Assembly (NCBI RefSeq): GCF_001542625.1
Contig: NZ_CP016279.1
Span: 992,001 to 1,056,000, forward strand
Length of the DNA: 64,000 nucleotides
Direction of reading: 5' to 3'
Source of the DNA: Streptomyces griseochromogenes
GTDB lineage: Bacteria > Actinomycetota > Actinomycetes > Streptomycetales > Streptomycetaceae
Shown here: positions 9,191 through 17,530 of the stretch, one piece after another
Layout of the letters: the number at the start of each line of letters is the position of its first letter
Numbering within the stretch: the stretch's first letter is position 1
The notes under the pieces: generated by a model
Databases searched by the model: none
What the model saw: the letters and a program-made list of their open reading frames with translations, nothing else
Told to the model about the DNA's origin: nothing
Position numbers and translations under genes: made by a program

Positions 9191-9213
9191 TTGTCAGTGG
9201 CGTGGTGCACGGT
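9191..9213 (+). promoter_or_regulatory. RecA-NDp/PafBC-type promoter for MoxR-DUF5682-VWA
   Basis: TTGTCAGTG, 8 nt, then CACGGT: the same element as on the other strand, with one mismatch in the -10 (C for T). With the minus-strand copy it forms a perfect 13-bp inverted repeat (9145-9157 and 9188-9200) around a 30-bp spacer. Start of transcription is expected near 9220, leaving a leader of about 37 nt before the MoxR ATG. Confidence 0.65.
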
Positions 9214-9256
9214 GGATGCCAGATCCGAACCGGCCGAGCTGGAGGGGACCTCAGCC

Positions 9257-10387
9257 ATGACTGTGTCCGTGGAACCGACGTCCGTCGAAGCGAACGCAAG
9301 CCAGGACCCGCAGGCGTTGCGACCGCACGCCGAGCACGCCTTCGCCGCCGAACTCGCCGCGCTGGCCGCCCAGGACGACCGCCCGCGCCCGGCCCGCTGG
9401 AAGCTGTCGCCGTGGGCGGTGGCGACCTATCTGCTCGGCGGCACTCTGCCGGACGGCACCGTGATCACACCGAAGTACGTGGGTCCGCGCCGTATCGTCG
9501 AGGTCGCCGTCACCACCCTCGCCACCGACCGCGCCCTGCTCCTGCTCGGCGTGCCCGGCACGGCCAAGACCTGGGTGTCGGAGCATCTGGCGGCCGCCGT
9601 CAGCGGCGACTCGACCCTTCTGGTGCAGGGCACGGCCGGCACGCCGGAGGAGGCGATCCGCTACGGCTGGAACTACGCGCGACTGCTCGCGCACGGCCCC
9701 AGCCGCGACGCCCTGGTGCCCAGCCCCGTCATGCGGGCCATGGCCGACGGCATGACGGCCCGTGTGGAAGAGCTGACCCGCATCCCGGCCGATGTGCAGG
9801 ACACGCTGATCACGATCCTGTCCGAGAAGACCCTGCCGATCCCGGAGCTGGGCCAGGAGGTGCAGGCGGTCCGCGGCTTCAACCTCATCGCCACCGCCAA
9901 CGACCGCGACCGCGGCGTCAACGACCTCTCCAGCGCGCTGCGCCGCCGCTTCAACACCGTGGTGCTGCCGCTGCCGGAGAGCGCCGACGCCGAGGTCGAC
10001 ATCGTCTCGCGCCGCGTCGAGCAGATCGGCCGCTCCCTCGATCTGCCGGCCGCGCCCGACGGCATCGAGGAGATCCGCCGGGTCGTGACCGTCTTCCGCG
10101 AGCTGCGCGACGGCATGACCGCCGACGGCCGGACGAAGCTGAAGTCGCCGAGCGGCACGCTGTCCACCGCGGAGGCGATCTCCGTCGTCACGAACGGCCT
10201 GGCCCTGGCGGTCCACTTCGGCGACGGAATGCTGCGCCCGGGCGACGTCGCCGCCGGCATCCTCGGCGCAGTCGTCCGCGACCCGGCGGCCGACCGCGTG
10301 ATCTGGCAGGAGTACCTGGAGACGGTGGTCCGCGAGCGCGACGGCTGGAAGGACTTCTACCGGGCCTGCCGGGAGGTGAGCGCATGA
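9257..10387 (+). CDS. MoxR-family AAA+ ATPase, cassette member
   Basis: A 376-residue AAA+ protein of the MoxR type, expected to be a chaperone-like remodeller working with the downstream VWA protein. Walker A is GVPGTAKT at 98-105, the sensor-1 region reads LIATANDRDRG, and the arginine-finger region is SSALRRRF. The ATG at 9257 has GGAGGGG 10-12 nt upstream. The gene ends in GCATGA, which overlaps the DUF5682 start by 4 nt, so translation is coupled. MoxR-VWA pairs in other bacteria assemble or metallate a client (methanol dehydrogenase, Mg chelatase-like) or act in conflict and stress systems; the client here is unknown. Confidence 0.92.
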   Translation: MTVSVEPTSVEANASQDPQALRPHAEHAFAAELAALAAQDDRPRPARWKLSPWAVATYLLGGTLPDGTVITPKYVGPRRIVEVAVTTLATDRALLLLGVPGTAKTWVSEHLAAAVSGDSTLLVQGTAGTPEEAIRYGWNYARLLAHGPSRDALVPSPVMRAMADGMTARVEELTRIPADVQDTLITILSEKTLPIPELGQEVQAVRGFNLIATANDRDRGVNDLSSALRRRFNTVVLPLPESADAEVDIVSRRVEQIGRSLDLPAAPDGIEEIRRVVTVFRELRDGMTADGRTKLKSPSGTLSTAEAISVVTNGLALAVHFGDGMLRPGDVAAGILGAVVRDPAADRVIWQEYLETVVRERDGWKDFYRACREVSA

Positions 10388-12903
10388 GCGGCGACCCCAC
10401 CCGGGCCGACGACACCACCTGGGGACGGGCATACGCCCCCGCGCCGCTGCTGCTCGGCGTCCGTCACCATGGGCCCGGCTCAGCGCGTGCGGTACGGGCG
10501 GCCCTGGACGCCGCCCGGCCCGGCGTCGTGCTCGTCGAGGGACCGCCCGAGGCCGACGCGCTGATCCCGCTGGCCGCCGACCCTGACCTGCGGCCGCCGG
10601 TCGCCCTGCTCGCCCATGCCGTGGACGAGCCCGGCCGCTCGGCGTTCTGGCCGCTGGCCGAGTTCAGCCCCGAGTGGGTGGCGATCCGCTGGGCCCTGGA
10701 CCAGGGCGTCCCGGCCCGCTTCATCGACCTGCCGGCCACGCACACCCTGGCCTGGCAAGGGGAGGAGGAATCCCCCTCCGGGCCCGGACCGGCCGGCACG
10801 CCCTTGGTGAAGGAAGCCGAGACGAGGGAAGGTCCCGAGGCATCCCGGAGCGCCGAGAGGACCGAGGACCCGAAGGGCCCCGAAGAGATCGGGGACGTCC
10901 AGGACGCCGAGGACGCCGGGGAAGTCGAGGAGCAAGTCCGGGTCGACCCCCTGGCCGTGCTCGCCGAGGCCGCCGGGTACGACGATCCCGAGCGGTGGTG
11001 GGAGGACGTCGTGGAACACCGCGGCCCCGGCCGCCGGGACCCCTTCGCGCCGTTCACCGCGCTGGAGGAGGCCATGACGGCGCTGCGGGAGCGCTACGGC
11101 GCCGGCGGGCGGCCCCGGGACCTGGTGCGGGAGGCGCACATGCGGCTCCAGGTGCGGGCGGCCCGGCGCGAGTTCGGCGAGGCGGTGGCCGTGGTGTGCG
11201 GGGCGTGGCACGTGCCCGCGCTCCGAGAGAAGGCCGCCGTCACCGCCGACCGGGCGCTGCTGAGGGGGCTGCCCAAGGTCAAGGCCGACCTGACCTGGGT
11301 GCCGTGGACGCACCGACGGCTGGCCCGGTCGAGCGGGTACGGCGCCGGCATCGACTCCCCGGGCTGGTACGGGCATCTGTTCCGGGCGCCGGACCGGCCG
11401 GTCGAGCGGTGGCTGACCAAGGTGGCGGGGCTGCTGCGCGAGGAGGACCGGGTCGTCTCCTCCGCGCACGTCATCGAGGCGGTACGGCTCGCCGAGACCC
11501 TCGCGGCCATGCGCGGCCGTCCGCTGCCCGGCCTCAGCGAGACCACGGACGCCGTGCGGGCGGTGATGTGCGAGGGCTCGGACGTACCGCTGGCCCTGGT
11601 GCACGACCGGCTGGTGGTCGGAGACGTGCTGGGTGAGGTGCCGGAGGCGGCACCGGCGGTGCCGTTGCAGCGGGACCTGGTACGCGAGCAGCGCAGGCTG
11701 CGGCTCAAGCCGGAGGCGCTGGAGCGCGAGCTGGGACTGGACCTGCGCAAGGAGACGGACACCGGCCGCAGCAGACTGCTGCACCGGCTGCGGCTCCTCG
11801 GCGTCGGCTGGGGCGAGCCGGTCCGGTCCCGGGGGAGTACGGGCACCTTCCGGGAGACCTGGCGGCTGCGCTGGGAGCCGGAGTTGTCGGTGCGGGTCGC
11901 CGAGGCGGGAGTGTGGGGGACGACCGTGCTCGCCGCGGCCACGGCCAGGGCCGAGTCGGATGCCACGGCCGCGGATGCTCTCGCCGAGGTCACCGCGCTC
12001 GCCGAGCGCTGTCTGCTGGCCGCGCTGCCGGACGCGCTGCCCGTGGTGATGCGGGTGCTCGCCGACCGGGCGGCGCTGGACACGGACGTCGGCCATCTCG
12101 CCCAGGCCCTGCCCGCCCTGGTCCGCTCCCTGCGCTACGGCGATGTGCGCGGCACCGACACCGGCGCCCTGGCCGGCGTCGCGGCGGGCCTCGCCGAACG
12201 GGTCTTCGTGGGCCTTGCGCCGGCCTGTGCGGCCCTGGACGCGGACGCGGCGGAGGAGATGCGGGGCCATGTGGACGCCGTGCACACGGCCGTGGGGCTG
12301 CTGACGGAGACCCTGTCCGGTGCCGCGCCCACCGCGCACACGGACCTGCGCGTCCGCTGGCGCTCCGTGCTGCGGACCCTGGCCCTGCGGGACACCGTGC
12401 CCGGTGTCGTGCGGGGGCGCGCCGTTCGACTTCTGCTGGACGACGGTGAGCTGGGGCCCGAGGAGGCGGGCCGGCTGATGGGCCTGGTGCTCTCGCCGGG
12501 GACACCGCCCGCCGACGCGGCCGCCTGGATCGAGGGCTTCGCGGGCGGCGGGGGCGGCATGCTGCTGGTCCACGACGAGCGGCTGCTGAGCCTGGTCGAC
12601 GCCTGGCTGACCGGGGTGCCCGCGGAGGCGTTCACGGACGTACTGCCGTTGCTGCGGCGCACGTTCTCGGCGTACGAGCCGGGAGTGCGCAGAACCCTCG
12701 GCGAACTGGTGCGGCGCGGGCCGGGGGAGCCGACCGGTGGCGCCGCGCCGGCCGGCCGCACACCCGGCTTCGCCGCGGATCCGGACACCGGGCGCGCCGA
12801 CGCCGTACTCCCGGTGCTGTGGCTGCTGCTCGGCCTGGACCCGGAACAGCAGGCGCGGCGGGAGACGGTCGACGCCGACGACTACGCGGAGGTGGGCACA
12901 TGA
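10384..12903 (+). CDS. DUF5682 family protein with TraB/TIKI-like N-terminal motifs
   Basis: An 839-residue protein coupled by 4-nt overlaps to MoxR upstream and VWA downstream. The N-terminal part has GVRHHGPGSARAV at 25-37, an acidic motif VLVEGPPEAD at 49-58 and, after a charged low-complexity insert (about 130-185), CGAWHVPAL at 272-280. The GxxH ... E ... GxxH order matches the TraB/TIKI/EreA/ChaN superfamily, whose His and Glu residues bind metal. From about residue 290 onward the protein is a long helical region with no motif I recognise. Activity as a metal-dependent hydrolase is inferred. The start has GGGAGGTG at good spacing; the much longer open frame upstream (to 9202) is the shadow of the MoxR gene. 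Confidence 0.85.
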   Translation: MSGDPTRADDTTWGRAYAPAPLLLGVRHHGPGSARAVRAALDAARPGVVLVEGPPEADALIPLAADPDLRPPVALLAHAVDEPGRSAFWPLAEFSPEWVAIRWALDQGVPARFIDLPATHTLAWQGEEESPSGPGPAGTPLVKEAETREGPEASRSAERTEDPKGPEEIGDVQDAEDAGEVEEQVRVDPLAVLAEAAGYDDPERWWEDVVEHRGPGRRDPFAPFTALEEAMTALRERYGAGGRPRDLVREAHMRLQVRAARREFGEAVAVVCGAWHVPALREKAAVTADRALLRGLPKVKADLTWVPWTHRRLARSSGYGAGIDSPGWYGHLFRAPDRPVERWLTKVAGLLREEDRVVSSAHVIEAVRLAETLAAMRGRPLPGLSETTDAVRAVMCEGSDVPLALVHDRLVVGDVLGEVPEAAPAVPLQRDLVREQRRLRLKPEALERELGLDLRKETDTGRSRLLHRLRLLGVGWGEPVRSRGSTGTFRETWRLRWEPELSVRVAEAGVWGTTVLAAATARAESDATAADALAEVTALAERCLLAALPDALPVVMRVLADRAALDTDVGHLAQALPALVRSLRYGDVRGTDTGALAGVAAGLAERVFVGLAPACAALDADAAEEMRGHVDAVHTAVGLLTETLSGAAPTAHTDLRVRWRSVLRTLALRDTVPGVVRGRAVRLLLDDGELGPEEAGRLMGLVLSPGTPPADAAAWIEGFAGGGGGMLLVHDERLLSLVDAWLTGVPAEAFTDVLPLLRRTFSAYEPGVRRTLGELVRRGPGEPTGGAAPAGRTPGFAADPDTGRADAVLPVLWLLLGLDPEQQARRETVDADDYAEVGT

Positions 12904-14090
12904 CGACCGGGCCGATGGTGACCGGTATCGGAACCGATCCCGGCGACCTCGCCCGGGAGCGGCTGCGGCGCTGGCGGCTGGTGCTCGGCGGCGACCAGGC
13001 CGACGGCACCGGGTGCGCCCTGTCGGGCCGCGACGCGGCGATGGACGGCACGCTCGCCGCGCTGTACGGCAAAGGGGACAAACCGCAGGCGGGACGGGAG
13101 CGTTCGGCGGGCCTCGGGGCCTCGGCGCCGTCCGTGGCGCGCTGGCTCGGGGACATCCGCGCCTACTTCCCCTCCTCCGTCGTCCAGGTCATGCAGCGCG
13201 ACGCCATCGACCGGCTGGGGCTGGCCTCGCTGTTGCTGGAGCCGGAGATGCTGGAGGCGGTCGAGGCCGACGTCCACCTGGTCGGCACGCTGCTCTCGCT
13301 CAACAAGGCGATGCCGGAGACGACGAGGGAGACGGCACGGGCGGTCGTGCGCAAGGTGGTCGAGGACCTGGAGAGACGGCTCGCCACACGCACCCGGGCC
13401 ACCCTCACCGGCGCCCTGGACCGCAGCGCGCGCATCAGCCGGCCGCGCCACCACGACATCGACTGGAACCGCACGATCGCGGCCAACCTCAAGCACTATC
13501 TGCCCGAGTACCGAACGGTGGTGCCGGAGCGGCTCATCGGGTACGGGCGGGCCGCGCAGTCCGTGAAGAAGGAGGTCGTCCTCTGCATCGACCAGTCGGG
13601 CTCGATGGCGGCGTCCGTGGTCTACGCGTCGGTGTTCGGGGCGGTGCTCGCCTCCATGCGGTCCATCAGCACCCGGCTGGTCGTCTTCGACACGGCGGTC
13701 GTGGACCTCACCGACCAGCTGGACGACCCGGTCGACGTCCTCTTCGGTACCCAGCTCGGCGGCGGCACCGACATCAACCGGGCGCTCGCCTACTGCCAGT
13801 CGCACATCACCCGGCCCGCCGAGACGGTGGTGGTGCTGATCAGCGATCTGTACGAGGGCGGCATACGCGACGAGATGCTCAAACGGGTCGCCGCGATGAA
13901 ATCCTCCGGGGTGCAGTTCGTCGCCCTGCTCGCGCTCTCGGACGAGGGGGCGCCCGCGTACGACCGGGAGCACGCGGCGGCGCTCGCGGCACTGGGCGCA
14001 CCGGCCTTCGCCTGCACGCCCGAGCTGTTCCCGGAGGTGATGGCGGCGGCGATCGAGAAGCGGCCGCTGCCGATACCGGACACCGCGTGA
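12900..14090 (+). CDS. VWA domain protein (MIDAS), cassette member
   Basis: A 396-residue protein whose C-terminal half is a von Willebrand A domain. The MIDAS metal site is DQSGSMA (DxSxS at 231-235), with the second loop Thr in GGGTDINRAL and the third Asp in LISDLYEGG. The N-terminal half is helical, including LERRLATRTRATLTGALDRS, typical of VWA partners of MoxR ATPases. Its start overlaps the DUF5682 stop (ATGA) behind a GGAGGTG. It is the last gene of the plus-strand arm; no clear terminator follows in the 116-nt gap to the next gene. Confidence 0.92.
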   Translation: MTTGPMVTGIGTDPGDLARERLRRWRLVLGGDQADGTGCALSGRDAAMDGTLAALYGKGDKPQAGRERSAGLGASAPSVARWLGDIRAYFPSSVVQVMQRDAIDRLGLASLLLEPEMLEAVEADVHLVGTLLSLNKAMPETTRETARAVVRKVVEDLERRLATRTRATLTGALDRSARISRPRHHDIDWNRTIAANLKHYLPEYRTVVPERLIGYGRAAQSVKKEVVLCIDQSGSMAASVVYASVFGAVLASMRSISTRLVVFDTAVVDLTDQLDDPVDVLFGTQLGGGTDINRALAYCQSHITRPAETVVVLISDLYEGGIRDEMLKRVAAMKSSGVQFVALLALSDEGAPAYDREHAAALAALGAPAFACTPELFPEVMAAAIEKRPLPIPDTA

Positions 14091-14206
14091 CGCCGGGCCG
14101 GAAAAGGGACATGACTACCCATCGGTAACGGGGGGCTTGCGCTGCCTCGGGCCGACCGTGCGAGGATCGACGCCCCGCCCGTACCGACCTGAGGAAGCTC
14201 CGTCTC

Positions 14207-15103
14207 TTGACCCTGCCAGCAGCCCTGTTCGGTACCGCTGTGCGCATGTCGCGTACGGCGGCCGGGCGGCGCGCGCTGCAACTGGCGCTGCTGGTCGGCG
14301 GGCTGTTCATGCTCGGGTTCCTCTGCGGACAGCAGGCTCACGCGGCCGAGGGAAGCCCGGTGGCCCCGGTGCGTTCGGTGCGCCTGGCGGCCGGGCAGGA
14401 GAGCGCGTCGGGCGAGACCGTACGAGGCGCGTCGGAAGGTGCCGTACAGGGCGCGTCGGGGCGCGCGGTGCGGAGTGCGGCACCGGATGCGGTGCGAGAC
14501 GTGGCGCGAGGCGAGGTACGTACGGTCACCGAACGGGCCGTCACCCCGGTACGTGACGTCGTGCGGACGGCCTCCCAGGGCATCGAGGAGACCCGGGCCA
14601 AGGCCCCGCCGCTGCCCGCCGCTCCCTCCGTGTCCCTGTCGGAGCTCCCCGAAGTCTCCGGCTTGCCCGCGGTTCCGGCTCCCGCACCGGTCGGCCCGGA
14701 ACCCCGGTCACCCCGGCCCGGCGGCGCGGCACCGGCGCCGGGTCACGGCGACCACCGCACCGCCGGGGCAGGCGCCGGGGCCCGTGACGCCGTACCCGCT
14801 CGGCCGCAGGCCCTCGTGTACGGACCGGACCTCGTGCCCGGCGCCCCACAGCTCCCGGCGCACACTCCCGCCCACCGCGCCGCCGCGCCCGTCGGTGCAC
14901 CCGCCCGGCCCGCGCCCGCCGGCGACTCGGACGGCGTGCTCGGCAAGCAGGCGGCCGACGGCACCGCATCCCGCCACGGTGACGCACACGCCGTCACCCT
15001 CGACGGCAGGGCGCCCCTGCGGCTCCTGCCCGGCACCGCCGCGCGCGTCGACGCGCCCGGCCCCCTGGAACGGCACCGGGACATCCCGGTCTTCCCCGGC
15101 TAG
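14207..15103 (+). CDS. Secreted Ala/Pro-rich protein
   Basis: A 298-residue protein with a clear export signal: RTAAGRRALQLALLVGG followed by a hydrophobic core and a likely cleavage after QQAHA. The mature part is low-complexity (Ala, Pro, Val, Arg), with short repeats of the form VRGASEGAVQGASGRAVRS in its first third, then a Pro-rich tail. I recognise no domain. TTG at 14207 is taken as start because GAGGAAG lies about 9 nt upstream; ATG at 14246 would give a shorter signal peptide. It is followed by another secreted repeat protein on the same strand. Codon pattern and signal peptide support a real gene; function unknown. Confidence 0.65.
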   Translation: MTLPAALFGTAVRMSRTAAGRRALQLALLVGGLFMLGFLCGQQAHAAEGSPVAPVRSVRLAAGQESASGETVRGASEGAVQGASGRAVRSAAPDAVRDVARGEVRTVTERAVTPVRDVVRTASQGIEETRAKAPPLPAAPSVSLSELPEVSGLPAVPAPAPVGPEPRSPRPGGAAPAPGHGDHRTAGAGAGARDAVPARPQALVYGPDLVPGAPQLPAHTPAHRAAAPVGAPARPAPAGDSDGVLGKQAADGTASRHGDAHAVTLDGRAPLRLLPGTAARVDAPGPLERHRDIPVFPG

Positions 15104-15238
15104 GCAGCAGGCCCCCTCCCCGCCACGGACCTGTCGCGCGGGGGCGGAACAGGTCTGCCCGCCCCGCCGGATCCGCCGGCCTCTCCGGCGCTCTCCGGAC
15201 GGAACTCCCCAGCCGTTTCCGAAGGACTTGACGCACTC

Positions 15239-17122
15239 ATGAACAAGAACATCCGCCGCTCGATCGTGATAGCCGCCGGCGTCACCGGGGCCTGGGCGCT
15301 CGGCTCGGCCGCGGCCAGCGCCGACGAGCTGTCCACCCCGGTGGTCTCCGTACCCGACACCGACACCGACAGCGGCACCGGCGCCCTCGCCGGCACCGTC
15401 GACGGTGTCCTCACCGACGTCCACGACACCGTCTCCGACCTCACCGGCCCGGCCGCCTCGGCGGCCACCTCCGCCACCTCGACCGTCTCGGGCACGGCGG
15501 TCGAGGAACAGGCACAGCAGCAGACCCGGACCGTCACCGCCACGGCCGACCAGGCGCGCCGCCATGCCGACGCGAAGGTCCCGGCCGCCGCGAAGATCAA
15601 GGGCGGCCAGGCCATCCAGGGCGCCCGAGCCGCCCGCACGGCGCAGGCGCAGGCGCGGCACGCGCAGACAGGGGGTGCGCGGGCCACCGGCCGGACCGCG
15701 GCCGAGGCGGCCCGTACGGCCACGCACACGGCCACCCATCTCTCCGTGCCTTCCCCCCAGGACGAGATCGACTACCTCTTCGGCCCCCTCTCCTCCTTCG
15801 CCCCCGAGGTGGAGGAGGCCCTGGCCGCCGCCCAGACCAAGCTCCAGGCCACCCGGTCGGCAGCGCGCCCGAGCGCCGAGGGGACCGAGGGCGCCGTACG
15901 GACGGCGGCACGGCAGAGCGTGGCCGGGGCGCAGGGCCGGACCGCCGGTGCGGCGGCCCTCGCGGGCGGCGCGGCGGGCCGGGCGACCGGTGCCGCCGAG
16001 GCCACCGTCGCGTCCGTACCCGCGCATGTCACCGGCACGGCCGACGGTGCCGGGCAGCGGGTCGTCGGCACCGTGCGGGCCGTGCCCGGCACGGTCACGC
16101 CCGTCGTCGACGGGACGACCGCCGCGGCCGTCCCGCCGGTGGCCTCCGCCGCCGTGTCGGGCGTGCCGCCGATCGCGGACGAGACGGTCGCGGGCCTGAC
16201 GCCCACCGCCGGGCACGCGGTCGCGGGTGTGTGCGGCACCGCGTCGGCGGCGGTGACGGGTGTCCACGGGACCGCCACGGGCACGGTCGCGGGCGTGTAC
16301 GGCACCGCGTCGACCGCGGTCGACGCGGTGCCGGCAACGGCCGGCGGGGCGGTGGCCGGCGTGCACGGTGTCGCCACGGGCACGGTGGGCGATGCGCACG
16401 GGCTGGTCGGCGGTGGCGTCGGCGACGTGCACGGTGTCGCCACCGGAGCCTTCGCCGACGCGCTGCCGGTGGCCCGGGGACTCGTCGCGGACGTGCCCCC
16501 GTACGCCACCGGTCTGGCCGGTCAGGCCGCCCACGACACCGCCGACGCGGTGCTGCCGCCGGTCGCCGGGACCGCTGTGCACGGGGTCGCGCCGGTCGCG
16601 GGACAGGCCACTCAGGACGCGGGGACGCTCGCGTACGGCGTGGCCGACGACGCGCAGACCTTCGCGGGCGGGGTCGAGGGCGCCGTACCGCCGCTCGCGC
16701 ACGGGGTGACGGGGCAGACCGGTGCCTTCGCGCAGGGCGTGACCGGACAGGTGCCGCCGTTCGCGGCGGGGGTCACCGGTGCCGTGCAGCCGGTCGTCGA
16801 CACCGTGACCGGGACCGTGCGGCCGTTCGCCGACGGCGTGGGCGGCAGTGCGGCCGGGCTGGCGTACGGCGTGGCAGGGGACGCGCGGCCCTTCGCGGGC
16901 GGCGTCGTCGGCGCGACCGGGCCGCTCACGTGGCAGGCCGGACCCTTCGCCCACGACGTCGCCGCGACGGCCCGGGCGGCGGGCGGCCCGCTGGCCGGGC
17001 ACGCCGTCGCCGGCGCCGAAGGGGTTGCCCGGTCCGTGACTCCCGGCTATGTCCAGGACCTGGCGTACCCGCACGGTGTGCGGCAGGGCGTTCACGAGCT
17101 GGGCATCCAGCAGCAGGGCTGA
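15239..17122 (+). CDS. Large secreted Ala/Gly/Val repeat protein
   Basis: A 627-residue secreted protein with a signal peptide (NKNIRRSIVIAAGVTGAWAL, cleavage near AASADE). Residues of about 20-240 are Ala/Thr/Gln-rich helix-prone sequence. From about 240 to 600 it consists of degenerate repeats of roughly 10-12 residues with a G-V/T-x-G spacing, for example VAGVHGTATG, VAGVYGTAST, VAGVHGVATG, GGVGDVHGVATG, then LAHGVTGQTG, FAQGVTGQVP and FAAGVTGAVQ. There is no LPxTG sorting motif or membrane anchor. The repeats suggest a fibrous surface or matrix protein, perhaps of the aerial hyphae or spore coat; that is inference only. ATG 15239 has AAGGA 12 nt upstream. A long open frame on the opposite strand (to 17416) is a codon-bias shadow. 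Confidence 0.7.
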   Translation: MNKNIRRSIVIAAGVTGAWALGSAAASADELSTPVVSVPDTDTDSGTGALAGTVDGVLTDVHDTVSDLTGPAASAATSATSTVSGTAVEEQAQQQTRTVTATADQARRHADAKVPAAAKIKGGQAIQGARAARTAQAQARHAQTGGARATGRTAAEAARTATHTATHLSVPSPQDEIDYLFGPLSSFAPEVEEALAAAQTKLQATRSAARPSAEGTEGAVRTAARQSVAGAQGRTAGAAALAGGAAGRATGAAEATVASVPAHVTGTADGAGQRVVGTVRAVPGTVTPVVDGTTAAAVPPVASAAVSGVPPIADETVAGLTPTAGHAVAGVCGTASAAVTGVHGTATGTVAGVYGTASTAVDAVPATAGGAVAGVHGVATGTVGDAHGLVGGGVGDVHGVATGAFADALPVARGLVADVPPYATGLAGQAAHDTADAVLPPVAGTAVHGVAPVAGQATQDAGTLAYGVADDAQTFAGGVEGAVPPLAHGVTGQTGAFAQGVTGQVPPFAAGVTGAVQPVVDTVTGTVRPFADGVGGSAAGLAYGVAGDARPFAGGVVGATGPLTWQAGPFAHDVAATARAAGGPLAGHAVAGAEGVARSVTPGYVQDLAYPHGVRQGVHELGIQQQG

Positions 17123-17262
17123 GCGCCCCTGACGGACTCCGCGGGGTCGACCGACCCGGACGGCCGAATGCCGTCGGCCCGTCCGGCCGGACCCCGCGGG
17201 ACGGGGCGGGTGGTCCCCATTGGGGTGGGGATCAACCGCTCCGGGCCCTCCGGGCCCCACAG

Positions 17263-17300
17263 GAGGCCTCACCGGGTCAACCCCAGCCCGGTGAGGCCTC
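17263..17300. terminator. Strong hairpin terminator upstream of sucC
   Basis: A perfect 14-bp inverted repeat, GAGGCCTCACCGGG and its complement, around a 10-nt loop, 140 nt after the repeat-protein stop. It should isolate sucCD from the upstream gene. The rest of the 408-nt gap (17123-17530) holds a small GGGG/CCCC hairpin and the putative sucC promoter; I see no gene in it. Confidence 0.8.
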
Positions 17301-17373
17301 GCCACGACGGCACGCCGTGCCAGCTGGCGCGGCATCATGTGACAGGTATCACCGCTCAGGTGTGACCCCTGAT

Positions 17374-17403
17374 TTAGAGAGCCCCCGCGAGCGGCGATAA
17401 CCT
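17374..17403 (+). promoter_or_regulatory. Possible vegetative promoter of sucCD
   Basis: TTAGAG, an 18-nt spacer and TAACCT resemble a HrdB-type -35/-10 pair; the -35 is weak. It would give a leader of about 120 nt before the sucC GTG. Confidence 0.35.
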
Positions 17404-17530
17404 GCGAGACGGACATGCCGCGCCTCGGACACCGTGTGCGCCTCCCTAGTGACAGCGGACGTCACGTTGCCCTTCGCGGCACGCCCACGCATCCAACGAA
17501 CCGCGAGATCACTGATAGGGACGGAAGCGC

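Noticed and set aside
9202..10383. Upstream extension of the DUF5682 frame
   Set aside because: It is the shadow of the MoxR gene; the ATGA overlap and GGGAGGTG site at 10384 mark the real start.
10480..12573. 697-residue minus-strand open frame inside DUF5682
   Set aside because: His/Gln/Arg-rich shadow. The plus strand has family motifs and 4-nt coupled starts.
14708..17416. 902-residue open frame on the minus strand opposite the secreted repeat protein
   Set aside because: Arg/Gly/His-rich with no start site, domain or signal. It mirrors the high-GC repeat gene on the plus strand, whose product has a signal peptide and normal codon pattern.
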